NCBI RefSeq assembly: GCF_001792815.1
Contig: NZ_CP017674.1
Coordinates: 3,348,001 to 3,412,000, forward strand
Length of the DNA: 64,000 nucleotides
Reading direction: 5' to 3'
From: Microbacterium sp. BH-3-3-3
GTDB taxonomy: Bacteria; Actinomycetota; Actinomycetes; Actinomycetales; Microbacteriaceae
The position numbers were made by a program, and so were the translations under genes. This document shows, in pieces, positions 1 to 7,306 of this stretch. Below the pieces are notes generated by a model, which searched no databases, was not told where the DNA came from, and saw only the letters and a program-made list of their open reading frames with translations. Every line of letters begins with the position of its first letter. Position 1 is the first letter of the stretch.

Positions 1-2
1 TG

Positions 3-1145
3 AAGAAGGGTCAGACGGTCGCGTGGGTCCGTGCCGACGGCACCACCAGCAACGCCCGCATCACCGAGCTGCTGAAGACCCGCGCGCTGGAGCGCTACCC
101 GGCCGACGACGCCGGCCCCGGCGACATCGTCGCCATCGCCGGTTTCCCCGACATCACCATCGGCGAGACCATCGCCGACCCCGAAGACGTGCGGCCCCTC
201 AAGGCCATCACGGTCGACGACCCGGCCATCTCGATGACCATCGGCACGAACACCTCGCCCCTCATGGGCAAGGTGAAGGGTCACAAGCTCACCGCCCGCA
301 TGGTCAAGGACCGCCTCGACCGCGAGCTGATCGGTAACGTCTCGCTGAAGGTCGTCGACATCGGACGCCCCGACGCGTGGGAGGTGCAGGGCCGCGGAGA
401 GCTCGCCCTCGCGATCCTCGTCGAGAACATGCGCCGCGAGGGCTTCGAGCTCACCGTCGGCAAGCCGCAGGTGGTCACGAAGAAGATCGACGGCAAGACC
501 TACGAGCCGTTCGAGCACCTCACCATCGACTCGCCCGAGGAGTACCTCGGCGCGATCACGCAGCTGCTCGCCGGCCGTAAGGGTCGCATGGACAACATGA
601 CGAACCACGGCACCGGCTGGGTGCGCATGGAGTTCGTCGTCCCCTCGCGCGGCCTGATCGGCTTCCGCACCGAGTTCCTCACCACCACGCGCGGCACCGG
701 TATCGCCAACGCGATCTCGCACGGCTACGAGCCCTGGGCCGGTCACATCTCGACCCGTCAGAACGGCTCGATCGTCGCCGACCGCATGGGCGTCGTCACC
801 CCCTTCGCGATGATCGGTCTGCAGGAGCGCATGTCGTTCTTCGTGCAGCCGACGCAGGAGGTCTACGAGGGCATGGTCATCGGCGAGAACTCGCGCGCCG
901 ACGACATGGACGTCAACATCACCAAAGAGAAGAAGCTGACCAACATGCGTGCGGCCAGCTCCGACTCGTTCGAGTCGATGACGCCCCCGCGCCTGCTGAC
1001 GCTCGAGGAGAGCCTCGAGTTCGCTCGCGACGACGAATGCGTCGAGGTCACCCCCGAGGCCGTGCGTATCCGCAAGGTCGTGCTCGACGCGACCGAGCGC
1101 GGACGCTCCGCCTCGCGCCTGAAGCGTCAGGATGCCAACGCGTAA
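3..1145 (+). CDS. typA: Translational GTPase TypA/BipA, C-terminal part (5' truncated by window edge)
   Basis: The 5' end lies outside the window; the frame is open from base 3. About 380 residues remain. They cover the end of the beta-barrel domain II (KKGQTVAWV, GFPDITIGETI), an EF-G-like domain (TSPLMGKVKGHKLTARMVKDRL) and the TypA-specific C-terminal domain (RGLIGFRTEFLTTTRGTG, with YEPWAGHI and MTPPRLLTLEESLEF further on). The family is a ribosome-binding translational GTPase involved in 50S assembly and stress or cold adaptation. The G domain with its GTP-binding motifs is not visible here. The stop at 1143-1145 is followed by a strong hairpin terminator. No close alternative to TypA exists for these motifs. 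Confidence 0.95.
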   Translation, partial: KKGQTVAWVRADGTTSNARITELLKTRALERYPADDAGPGDIVAIAGFPDITIGETIADPEDVRPLKAITVDDPAISMTIGTNTSPLMGKVKGHKLTARMVKDRLDRELIGNVSLKVVDIGRPDAWEVQGRGELALAILVENMRREGFELTVGKPQVVTKKIDGKTYEPFEHLTIDSPEEYLGAITQLLAGRKGRMDNMTNHGTGWVRMEFVVPSRGLIGFRTEFLTTTRGTGIANAISHGYEPWAGHISTRQNGSIVADRMGVVTPFAMIGLQERMSFFVQPTQEVYEGMVIGENSRADDMDVNITKEKKLTNMRAASSDSFESMTPPRLLTLEESLEFARDDECVEVTPEAVRIRKVVLDATERGRSASRLKRQDANA

Positions 1146-1160
1146 GCGTCTGCATCCACG

Positions 1161-1198
1161 ACGGCCCCGCACCAGCTCCGGCTGGGCGGGGCCGTTTC
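1161..1198 (+). terminator. Rho-independent-type terminator after typA
   Basis: ACGGCCCCGC (1161-1170) pairs with GCGGGGCCGT (1186-1195), and an inner CCAG/CTGG extends the stem. A short TTT follows. It lies 15 bases after the typA stop. Confidence 0.75.
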
Positions 1199-1224
1199 GC
1201 GTTTCTGCGGCGTTCGTCCCCCCG

Positions 1225-1638
1225 GTTGAGTGTCCAGGACACGCCGCTGTGCCTCGGGCGGTGGCGGCGTGTTCTGGACACTCGAGCGGTTGTGGCGCTG
1301 GGGCGGGGCCGGGCAGTGCTCGGCTGGGCTGGGCGCGGATGCGGCCTGAGCGCTGACGCGGGCCCGTTCGCGTTTCCGCGAGGTTGATTCCCCGTTGAGT
1401 GTCCAAGACGCGCCGTGTGTGCCGGTGCGGGGGCGGCGTGTCGTGGACACTCAACGGGGTTGTGGCGCTGGGGGGCTCGGCGTGGTTGCGGCGCTTGCGG
1501 CTCGGCGTGGGTGCGACGCGAGTGGCTGGGCGGTGGCGCGGGGCCGTTTTGCGCGCGCGGCGCTCGTTTCCCGTTGAGTGTCCAAGACGCGCCGCGCGTG
1601 CCCGCGCCGTGGCGGCGTGTCCTGGACACTCAACGGGG
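1225..1638. repeat. Array of three large dyad (hairpin) repeats, cluster A
   Basis: This fills most of the 564-base gap between typA and the XRE gene, which converge on it. Three units start at about 1226, 1395 and 1574 (spacing 169 and 179). Each has a left arm reading TTGAGTGTCC then a GACACGCCG-like end, a centre of exactly 18 nt, and a right arm starting CGGCGTGT and ending TGGACACTCAA (TCGA in unit 1). Each arm is itself a small palindrome, GTGTC-N3-GACAC. The same element recurs at 42878-43614. It appears non-coding, and its function is unknown to me. Confidence 0.85.
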
Positions 1639-1709
1639 TTGTGGCGCTGGGGGCTCGGCGTGGGCGTGGCGCGGGGGGCTCGACGGGTGCTGCGGCGCGA
1701 GCGGTGGGC

Positions 1710-2261
1710 TCAGCGCGACTCGACGACGCAGACGACGCTCATGCCCGGCTCCAGCGCCTCGAACACGTGCGGAGCGTCGCCGGGGTACGAGAGGTAGTCG
1801 CCGGGGGACAGCTCGTAGGGGGCGTCGACCGGGCCGACGAGGCCGCGACCGGTCACGAGCACGACGTGCTCGATCGTGCCGCGGGGGTGGGGCTCCGACA
1901 GGCGTGGCGTGCCGGGTTCGGCGCTGAGCAGGTAGATGTCGCGGCGGGCGTGCGGCGGGCTCGCCGACAGGAGCACGGCGAGATAGTCGGATGCCGAGGA
2001 CGACACGGCCGCGGTGGCCTCACCGGCGCGGATGAGCGTGGGGGAGCGCACGCCCTCGTCGACGAGCACCGCGAAGGGCACCTCGAGGGCGGTGGCGAGC
2101 GCCCAGAGCGTTTCGACGCTGGGATTGCCCCCGCCGTTCTCGAGCTGCGAGACCGTCGCTTTCGCGACGCCCGCGCGGCGGGCGAGCTCCGAGACGCTCA
2201 GATCGCGTCGTTCGCGCTCGCGACGCAGGGTCGCAGCGATGCGGTCGCTCAGATCGGTCAT
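1710..2261 (-). CDS. XRE-family transcriptional regulator with cupin domain
   Basis: 183 residues. An N-terminal helix-turn-helix (about residues 5-60; LRRERERRDLSVSELARRAGVAKATVSQLENGGGNPSVETLWALATAL) is followed by a cupin barrel (about 110-180; HPRGTIEHVVLVTGRGLVGPVDAPYELSPGDYLSYPGDAPHVFEAL). This HTH_3 plus Cupin_2 design is common in repressors that sense small metabolites. The gene is divergent from azlCD with only 65 bases between the start codons, so it probably controls azlCD and itself. A CATAAT hexamer ends six bases before the ATG, so the transcript is likely leaderless. Several GTTCG/CGAAC half-sites lie in the shared intergenic region. The effector cannot be told from sequence; an amino acid is plausible given the neighbours. 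Confidence 0.88.
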   Translation of the reverse strand: MTDLSDRIAATLRRERERRDLSVSELARRAGVAKATVSQLENGGGNPSVETLWALATALEVPFAVLVDEGVRSPTLIRAGEATAAVSSSASDYLAVLLSASPPHARRDIYLLSAEPGTPRLSEPHPRGTIEHVVLVTGRGLVGPVDAPYELSPGDYLSYPGDAPHVFEALEPGMSVVCVVESR

Positions 2262-2346
2262 GCGTTCATTATGCTCAACGATCGTTCGACTTGACGAACG
2301 CCGCTCAAGCGTTCACGATCTTGACCATGCGTTCGTTCTACCGAAC
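2262..2346. promoter_or_regulatory. Divergent xre/azlCD control region with operator palindromes
   Basis: Inverted repeats here share the GTTCG half-site: CGTTCG-N6-CGAACG at 2283-2300, GAACGC-N7-GCGTTC at 2296-2314 and GTTCG-N6-CGAAC at 2331-2346 (the last inside the first azlC codons). A CATAAT -10 for the regulator (minus strand) is at 2268-2273. Binding by the XRE-cupin protein is inferred. Confidence 0.6.
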
Positions 2347-3055
2347 ACCCGAGGGTGTTGCCGCTCGCCAGGGGCTCGCCGTCGCGCTCGCGACGAGCGC
2401 CTACGGCGTGTCGTTCGGCGCCCTGTCGGTGGCCTCCGGACTCGACGTCTGGCAGACGTGCGTGCTGAGCCTGCTGATGTTCACGGGTGGGTCGCAGTTC
2501 GCCTTCGTCGGTGTCATCGCCGCCGGCGGCGCGGCCGCCGCTCCCGCCGCGATCGCGTCGTCGGTGCTGCTGGGCGTGCGCAACGCCGCGTACGCGATGC
2601 GGATGGCTCCCGTCGTGGCGGGCGGATTCTGGCGCAAGGCCGGCGCGACGCAGTTCACGATCGACGAATCGGTGGCCGTGGGCCTTGCGCAGTCCATGCC
2701 GCGCGCACGCCAGTGGGGGTTCTGGGTCACCGGCGTCGCGATCTGGATCGGCTGGAACATCTCGACCCTCCTGGGAGCACTGCTCGGCGACGTGCTGGGC
2801 GACCCGCGCACATACGGCCTCGATGCGGCCGCGGCGGCGGCGTTCCTCGCGCTGCTGTGGCCCCGGCTGCGGGGGCGCGAGCCGATCGCGGTGGCCGCGG
2901 GTGCGGCGGTCGTCGCCGCCGCCCTCACCCCCGTGCTCATGCCGGGCATCCCCGTCATCGCCGCCGCGGGCGTCGCGGTCGCGGTGGGGCTGTTCGATCC
3001 GCGCCGCCCCACGTCCGCTCCCGGAGTCGTCGCCGAAGAGAAGGGGATGCCATGA
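2327..3055 (+). CDS. azlC: AzlC-family branched-chain amino acid exporter, large subunit
   Basis: 242 residues with about seven hydrophobic segments. The N-terminal region GLAVALATSAYGVSFGALSVASGLDVWQTCVLSLLMFTGGSQFAFVG is typical of AzlC. With AzlD it forms a small permease exporting branched-chain or related amino acids (family knowledge from B. subtilis AzlCD and YgaZH). I chose the ATG at 2327 over an upstream TTG at 2291 because the TTG lies inside the operator region and the family begins near RQGLAVAL. The stop overlaps the azlD start by four bases. Control by the adjacent XRE-cupin regulator is inferred. Confidence 0.88.
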   Translation: MRSFYRTPEGVAARQGLAVALATSAYGVSFGALSVASGLDVWQTCVLSLLMFTGGSQFAFVGVIAAGGAAAAPAAIASSVLLGVRNAAYAMRMAPVVAGGFWRKAGATQFTIDESVAVGLAQSMPRARQWGFWVTGVAIWIGWNISTLLGALLGDVLGDPRTYGLDAAAAAAFLALLWPRLRGREPIAVAAGAAVVAAALTPVLMPGIPVIAAAGVAVAVGLFDPRRPTSAPGVVAEEKGMP

Positions 3056-3366
3056 CCCTGTGGACCGCCGTGCTCCTGGCCTCGGTGATCTGCGTCGCCC
3101 TGAAGGGCGTCGGCTACCTCACTCCCGCGCACTGGCTCGAGGCACCCCGCCCGGCGCGCATCGCCGATCTGCTGACCGTGGCACTGCTGTCGGCGCTGGT
3201 GATCGTGCAGACGGTGGCGGCGGGCTCGGAGATCGTCCTCGACGCGCGACTGCCGGCCGTCGCGGTCGCGGCGCTGCTGCTGTGGGCGCGCGCCCCGTTC
3301 CTCATCGTGGTCGTGGCGGCCGCGGTCACCGCGGCGCTGCTGCGCCTGTGGGGGTGGGCGGCGTGA
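3052..3366 (+). CDS. azlD: AzlD-family transporter subunit
   Basis: 104 residues in four hydrophobic stretches (MTLWTAVLLASVICVALKG; then LLTVALLSALVIVQTV; LPAVAVAALLLWARAPFLIVVVAAAVTAALLRL). Size and position directly after azlC match the small AzlD subunit of the branched-chain amino acid exporter. The ATG at 3052 overlaps the azlC stop (ATGA), which indicates translational coupling. No export specificity can be read from the sequence. Confidence 0.88.
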   Translation: MTLWTAVLLASVICVALKGVGYLTPAHWLEAPRPARIADLLTVALLSALVIVQTVAAGSEIVLDARLPAVAVAALLLWARAPFLIVVVAAAVTAALLRLWGWAA

Positions 3367-3399
3367 CCGGGGGTTCTCTCGGCGCAAAGGCGTCGCGCC

Positions 3400-3405
3400 T
3401 AAACT
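3400..3405 (+). promoter_or_regulatory. -10 hexamer of a probable leaderless promoter
   Basis: TAAACT ends six bases before the ATG at 3412, which places the likely +1 at or next to the start codon. Confidence 0.5.
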
Positions 3406-3411
3406 GACGCG

Positions 3412-3840
3412 ATGAACTCTGGCATCCTGCGCATCGTCGGTTGGGTCGTGGCGCTGCTGGTCGGCGCCTTCTACGGGGCGGCCGGCACGGTCGCGCAGGC
3501 GTACCGCCTCGGGCCCGTGCCGCTGGGACTGATCCTGGCCACGATCGGCAGCGCGGCGCTGTTGATCGCGTTGCGCGTGCTGACGGGGGACCGGATCAAC
3601 GCGCTGGCCGGCGGGTTCGGCATCTCGGCGGCGACGTATCTGTTCTCGCAGGTGGGTCCCGGCGGGTCGGCCATCGTCTCAGCCCCTACCCCGGGCACCG
3701 AATGGATCCCCGTGGTGTGGACGATCGTGGGCCCGGCGCTGATGGTCTTCGTGGCATTCTGGCCCGACTTCTCGCACCTGAAGCAGCAGCCCGAGGTCGG
3801 CACGGGCGCGAACGCGGCCCCGGCCACGACCGCGCGGTGA
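3412..3840 (+). CDS. Small integral membrane protein (DUF6113-like)
   Basis: 142 residues with four predicted membrane segments (residues about 7-27, 37-57, 65-80 and 100-120) and a short hydrophilic tail (DFSHLKQQPEVGTGANAAPATTAR). The protein sits directly upstream of fdxA and dapC, an order I associate with small actinobacterial membrane proteins of the DUF6113 type; that family assignment is from memory and uncertain. No catalytic motif is visible. A TAAACT -10 six bases before the ATG suggests its own leaderless transcript, so it need not be co-transcribed with azlCD. Confidence 0.75.
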   Translation: MNSGILRIVGWVVALLVGAFYGAAGTVAQAYRLGPVPLGLILATIGSAALLIALRVLTGDRINALAGGFGISAATYLFSQVGPGGSAIVSAPTPGTEWIPVVWTIVGPALMVFVAFWPDFSHLKQQPEVGTGANAAPATTAR

Positions 3841-3893
3841 CGCCTCAGGGGTCATCGGCGGCCGCGCGGCGAGGCCGGTCGCTCCTGCGCGAT

Positions 3894-3899
3894 TAGACT
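3894..3899 (+). promoter_or_regulatory. -10 hexamer for leaderless fdxA
   Basis: TAGACT lies exactly six bases before the GTG start of fdxA at 3906, with no Shine-Dalgarno sequence between them. Confidence 0.6.
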
Positions 3900-3905
3900 G
3901 GGGTC

Positions 3906-4226
3906 GTGACTTACGTGATCGCCCTCCCGTGCGTCGATGTGAAGGACCGTGCCTGCATCGACGAATGCCCCGTCGACTGCATCTACGAGGGCGAACGATC
4001 GCTGTACATCCACCCCGACGAATGCGTCGACTGCGGTGCGTGCGAGCCCGTCTGCCCCGTCGAGGCGATCTACTACGAAGACGACCTGCCCGAAGAGTGG
4101 TCCGATTACTACAAGGCCAACGTCGAGTTCTTCGACGACATCGGCTCGCCCGGTGGAGCGGCGAAGGTCGGCGTGATCGCCAAGGACCACCCCGTCATCA
4201 CCGCGCTTCCCCCGCAGGCCCACTGA
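3906..4226 (+). CDS. fdxA: 7Fe ferredoxin FdxA
   Basis: 106 residues. Cysteines at 9, 17, 21 and 25 ([17 protein letters not shown]) and 40, 43, 46 and 50 ([12 protein letters not shown]) match the actinobacterial [3Fe-4S][4Fe-4S] ferredoxin, a soluble one-electron carrier. The C-terminal [23 protein letters not shown] is typical of FdxA. The GTG start is set by the TAGACT hexamer six bases upstream. Three bases separate its stop from dapC, so the two are probably co-transcribed, as in other actinobacteria. Confidence 0.95.
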   Translation: MTYVIALPCVDVKDRACIDECPVDCIYEGERSLYIHPDECVDCGACEPVCPVEAIYYEDDLPEEWSDYYKANVEFFDDIGSPGGAAKVGVIAKDHPVITALPPQAH

Positions 4227-4229
4227 GCC

Positions 4230-5333
4230 GTGGGCGTCGCCGACCTCGCCGACTACCCCTGGGACGCCGTCGCCCCGTACGCGGAGCGCGCGCGGCGACA
4301 CTCTGCCGGCATCGTCGACCTGTCGATCGGTTCGCCCGTCGACCCGACGCCCGACGTCATCGCCACGGCCCTCGCCGACGCGACCGACGCGCACGCGTAC
4401 CCGCAGACGGCCGGCACGCCGGCGCTGCGCGAGGCGATCGTCGACTGGTACGCCCGTCGCCGCGGAGTCCCGGGCCTGACGGCCGCGAACGCCCTTCCGA
4501 CGGTCGGATCGAAAGAACTCGTGGCGCTGTTGCCGCTGCTGCTGGGCCTCGGTCCTGGCGATGCCGTCGTGCACCCGCGCGCCGCGTACCCGACCTACGA
4601 GGTGGGTGCCCGTCTCGTCGGCGCCGAGGCCGTGGCATCCGATGATCCCTCCGATTGGCCTGCCCACACGCGTCTGGTGTGGATCAACTCGCCGGGTAAC
4701 CCCGACGGTCGCGTGCTGTCGGCGGCGGAGCTGACGGATGCCGTGACCCGGGCGCGCGAGCTCGGTGCGGTCCTCGCGTCCGACGAGTGCTACGCCGAAC
4801 TCGGGTGGGACGCGCCGTGGGACCGCGAGCGGGTGCCCAGCGTGCTCGACCCGGCTGTCGTGGGCGACGACTTCACCGGTGTGCTGTCGGTGTACTCGCT
4901 GAGCAAGCAGTCGAACCTCGCCGGATACCGTGCGGCATTCCTCGCCGGTGACGCGGCCCTGGTGGAGCGACTGCTGACCGGTCGCAAGCATCTCGGTCTC
5001 ATTCCTCCGGCCCCCGTGCAGCGGGCGATGACCGTCGCCCTGGGCGACGATGCGCACGTCGTCGAGCAGCGCGAGCGGTACGCGCGTCGGCGGGCGATCC
5101 TCAAGCCCGCGATCGAGGCCGCGGGTTTCACGATCGACCGCAGCGAAGGCGGGCTGTACCTCTGGGCGACCGAGGGCCGCGACGCGTGGGAGAGCGTGGG
5201 TCGGCTGGCCGACCTGGGCATCCTGGTCGGGCCCGGGCACTTCTACGGCACCCACTTCCCGAACCACGTGCGCTTCTCGCTCACGGCGACCGACGAGCGG
5301 ATCGCCGCGGCGGCGGAGCGGCTGGCTCCGTAG
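4230..5333 (+). CDS. dapC: Succinyldiaminopimelate transaminase DapC
   Basis: 367 residues, a PLP-dependent class I/II aminotransferase. It forms N-succinyl-LL-diaminopimelate from the 2-amino-6-oxo precursor in lysine and peptidoglycan biosynthesis. Visible features are SIGSPVDPTPDVI near the N terminus, NSPGNPDGRV for cofactor and substrate contact, SDECYAELGWD, and the Schiff-base lysine in YSLSKQSNLAGYR. The gene directly follows fdxA, the usual actinobacterial arrangement. dapD and dapE lie about 2-3 kb downstream, so three consecutive steps of the succinylase branch are in this window. The GTG at 4230 is close behind the fdxA stop. Confidence 0.92.
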   Translation: MGVADLADYPWDAVAPYAERARRHSAGIVDLSIGSPVDPTPDVIATALADATDAHAYPQTAGTPALREAIVDWYARRRGVPGLTAANALPTVGSKELVALLPLLLGLGPGDAVVHPRAAYPTYEVGARLVGAEAVASDDPSDWPAHTRLVWINSPGNPDGRVLSAAELTDAVTRARELGAVLASDECYAELGWDAPWDRERVPSVLDPAVVGDDFTGVLSVYSLSKQSNLAGYRAAFLAGDAALVERLLTGRKHLGLIPPAPVQRAMTVALGDDAHVVEQRERYARRRAILKPAIEAAGFTIDRSEGGLYLWATEGRDAWESVGRLADLGILVGPGHFYGTHFPNHVRFSLTATDERIAAAAERLAP

Positions 5334-5653
5334 CCGAGTCGGTGCGAACCTCGCCGGTGGGTCGATTCCCCACGGGAGCGCCAGGCGCGCCGTTCGGAGT
5401 GTCGCCTCACGTCGTCGATCACGATCGACCGCCCCCATGAGGAGGATCCCTCCCTTCGATGGGGGCATCCTTTGGCGATGTCATCTGTAGGCGCCCCGGC
5501 CTACTAGGCTGTAAAAGCAGTGCGTTCGGGCAACCCTCCGGGCGTGCGCCGACCCGGACGCCGCCCCCGCGGCATCCCCGGTTCGGGAAGATCGCGGGTG
5601 CCTCCCGCCCTCGCGGTCGACAAGTGGGCGACCAGAAATCGCAAGGAGGCGCG
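5334..5653. other. 320-base gap upstream of gltA with two palindromes
   Basis: GTCGATC-AC-GATCGAC (5414-5429) is a 7-bp dyad. GCCCCCAT (5431-5438) pairs with ATGGGGGC (5459-5466), with an inner GGAGG/CCTCC pair. No T-run follows, so a leader structure or protein site is as likely as a terminator. The sequence AAGGAGG just upstream of the GTG at 5654 is the gltA ribosome-binding site. I see no credible ORF. Confidence 0.5.
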
Positions 5654-6952
5654 GTGAGCGACGTGGGTACGCAGCAGGACAAGGCCACCCTCACGGTAGG
5701 GGGCACCACCGCCGAATTCGCGGTTCTTCGGGGCACCGACGGCATCCCCAGCATCGACATGGCGTCGCTGACGAAGCAGACCGGGCACACGGCGCTCGAC
5801 TACGGCTTCGTCAACACCGCCTCGACGAAGTCGGACATCACCTACATCGACGGTGACCAGGGCATTCTGCGCTACCGCGGATACCCGATCGAGCAGCTGG
5901 CTCAGAACAGCACCTACCTCGAAGTCGCGTGGCTGCTCATCTACGGCGAGCTGCCCTCGGCATCCGAACTCGCATCGTTCGACGAGCGCATCCGCCGTCA
6001 CACGTTGCTGCACGAAGACCTGAAGAGCCTGTTCTCGTCGCTTCCGCCGACCGCGCACCCCATGTCGGTGCTGTCGGCGGCGACCGCGGCCCTCTCGACC
6101 TACTACGAGGCCGAGTCCGACCCGCACAACCCCGAGCACGTCGAACTCAACACCGTGCGCATGCTCGCGAAGCTCCCCGTGATCGCGGCCTACGCGCACA
6201 AGAAGAGCATCGGGCAGGCGTTCCTGTACCCCGACAACTCGATGAGCTTCGTCGACAACTTCCTCAAGCTGAACTTCGGCGTCATGAGCGAGCCTTACGA
6301 GATCAACCCCGTCATGACCAAGGCCCTCGACCTGCTGCTGATGCTGCACGAGGACCACGAGCAGAACGCGTCGACCTCGACGGTGCGCCTGGTGGGTTCC
6401 ACCGGCGCCAACCAGTTCGCGTCGGTGTCCGCCGGCATCCAGGCCCTGTCGGGCCCGCTGCACGGTGGCGCCAACGAGGCCGTGCTGCAGATGCTCGGCC
6501 GCATCCGCGATTCGGGCGAGAGCGTCGAACGCTTCGTCGAGCGCGTGAAGAACAAAGAAGAGGGCGTCAAGCTCATGGGCTTCGGCCACCGGGTCTACAA
6601 GAACTACGACCCGCGCGCCAAGCTGGTGAAGGGCGCCGCCGACGAGGTGCTCGAAGCCCTCGGCGTGAGCGACCCCCTGCTCGACCTCGCGAAGGAGCTC
6701 GAGCAGATCGCCCTCGAGGACGACTACTTCAAGGAGCGTCGCCTGTACCCCAACGTCGACTTCTACACCGGCGTCATCTACAAGGCGATGGGTTTCCCCA
6801 CGCGCATGTTCACCGTGCTCTTCGCGATCGGACGCCTCCCCGGCTGGATCGCCCAGTGGCGCGAGGCCATCAGCGACCCGCAGACGAAGATCGGCCGCCC
6901 GCAGCAGCTGTACACAGGTGCCGCGGTGCGCGACTACCCCGGCATCGGCTGA
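5654..6952 (+). CDS. gltA: Citrate synthase, type II
   Basis: 432 residues. Catalyses oxaloacetate plus acetyl-CoA to citrate, the entry step of the TCA cycle. Visible motifs are SDITYIDGDQGILRYRGYPIEQLA, the catalytic LHEDHEQNAST region, SGPLHGGANEAV and MGFGHRVYKNYDPRA (catalytic His and Asp), ending IGRPQQLYTGAAVRDYPGIG. Length and the N-terminal beta-rich extension match hexameric type II enzymes. The GTG start was chosen because AAGGAGG precedes it at good spacing and the protein then begins MSDVGTQQDKATLTVGG as in relatives. An upstream hairpin pair (5414-5466) may regulate it. It ends before a strong terminator. Confidence 0.95.
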   Translation: MSDVGTQQDKATLTVGGTTAEFAVLRGTDGIPSIDMASLTKQTGHTALDYGFVNTASTKSDITYIDGDQGILRYRGYPIEQLAQNSTYLEVAWLLIYGELPSASELASFDERIRRHTLLHEDLKSLFSSLPPTAHPMSVLSAATAALSTYYEAESDPHNPEHVELNTVRMLAKLPVIAAYAHKKSIGQAFLYPDNSMSFVDNFLKLNFGVMSEPYEINPVMTKALDLLLMLHEDHEQNASTSTVRLVGSTGANQFASVSAGIQALSGPLHGGANEAVLQMLGRIRDSGESVERFVERVKNKEEGVKLMGFGHRVYKNYDPRAKLVKGAADEVLEALGVSDPLLDLAKELEQIALEDDYFKERRLYPNVDFYTGVIYKAMGFPTRMFTVLFAIGRLPGWIAQWREAISDPQTKIGRPQQLYTGAAVRDYPGIG

Positions 6953-6964
6953 CACCGGCCCTCG

Positions 6965-6999
6965 AACGCCCCGTCCCTCTCGCGAGGGGCGGGGCGTTT
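6965..6999 (+). terminator. Terminator after gltA
   Basis: AACGCCCC (6965-6972) pairs with GGGGCGTT (6991-6998), with GTCCCTC/GAGGGGC-type inner pairing, followed by TTTC. It starts 13 bases after the stop. Confidence 0.75.
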
Positions 7000-7115
7000 C
7001 GTCTGCCGGCGGGGAGGTGCCGGCTCTCGGCGGCCCGGAAGCGCGTCGGTGCGGGTGTGGCCGAGGCAACCGGTGAGTGCGGCAGGGTGCCGCGTCGAGA
7101 CCCCGGCGCCGCCTC

Positions 7116-7186
7116 GCCCATAAACGCTGATCGTGCGGATAAACGCGGTGTCGTGGCGTTTAGGCGCACGAAGAGCGTTTATGGGC
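7116..7186. repeat. 71-nt nested perfect palindrome between gltA and dapD
   Basis: Three perfect stems are separated by symmetric 3-nt internal loops: GCCCATAAACGCT/AGCGTTTATGGGC (13 bp; 7116-7128 with 7174-7186), CGTGCG/CGCACG (7132-7137 with 7165-7170) and AAACGC/GCGTTT (7141-7146 with 7156-7161), around a 9-nt loop. It lies between the convergent gltA and dapD genes but has no T-run. The rest of this gap (7000-7306) shows nothing else I can support. Confidence 0.8.
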
Positions 7187-7306
7187 ATGATGCGGACGCC
7201 GCGCGGGCGCGGGGGACGGACGGACGCCGCGCGGCCGTGGCTGCGGGACGGATGCCGCGGAGCGGGCGACCCGAACGAGATGCGGTGCGGCGTCGCGCGT
7301 GCAGCG

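Noticed and set aside
23..337. Long Arg/His/Pro-rich frames antisense or out of frame to typA, gltA, mrp, crtI and others
   Set aside because: These are shadows produced by very high GC third positions: low-complexity Arg/Ala/Pro composition, no motifs, and complete overlap with well-supported genes.
1048..1629. Open frames running through the cluster A and B hairpin repeats on both strands
   Set aside because: They encode repetitive VLDTQ/SVQDTP-type strings created by the inverted repeats, have no ribosome sites, and stay open only because of GC bias.
5357..5383. tRNA-like 3' end (GTGGG-TCGATTC-CCCAC stem-loop followed by GGGAGCGCCA)
   Set aside because: The loop lacks the canonical TTCRA, no anticodon arm can be folded, and the upstream sequence is the dapC 3' end. 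At best it is a decayed remnant, so it is not annotated as tRNA.
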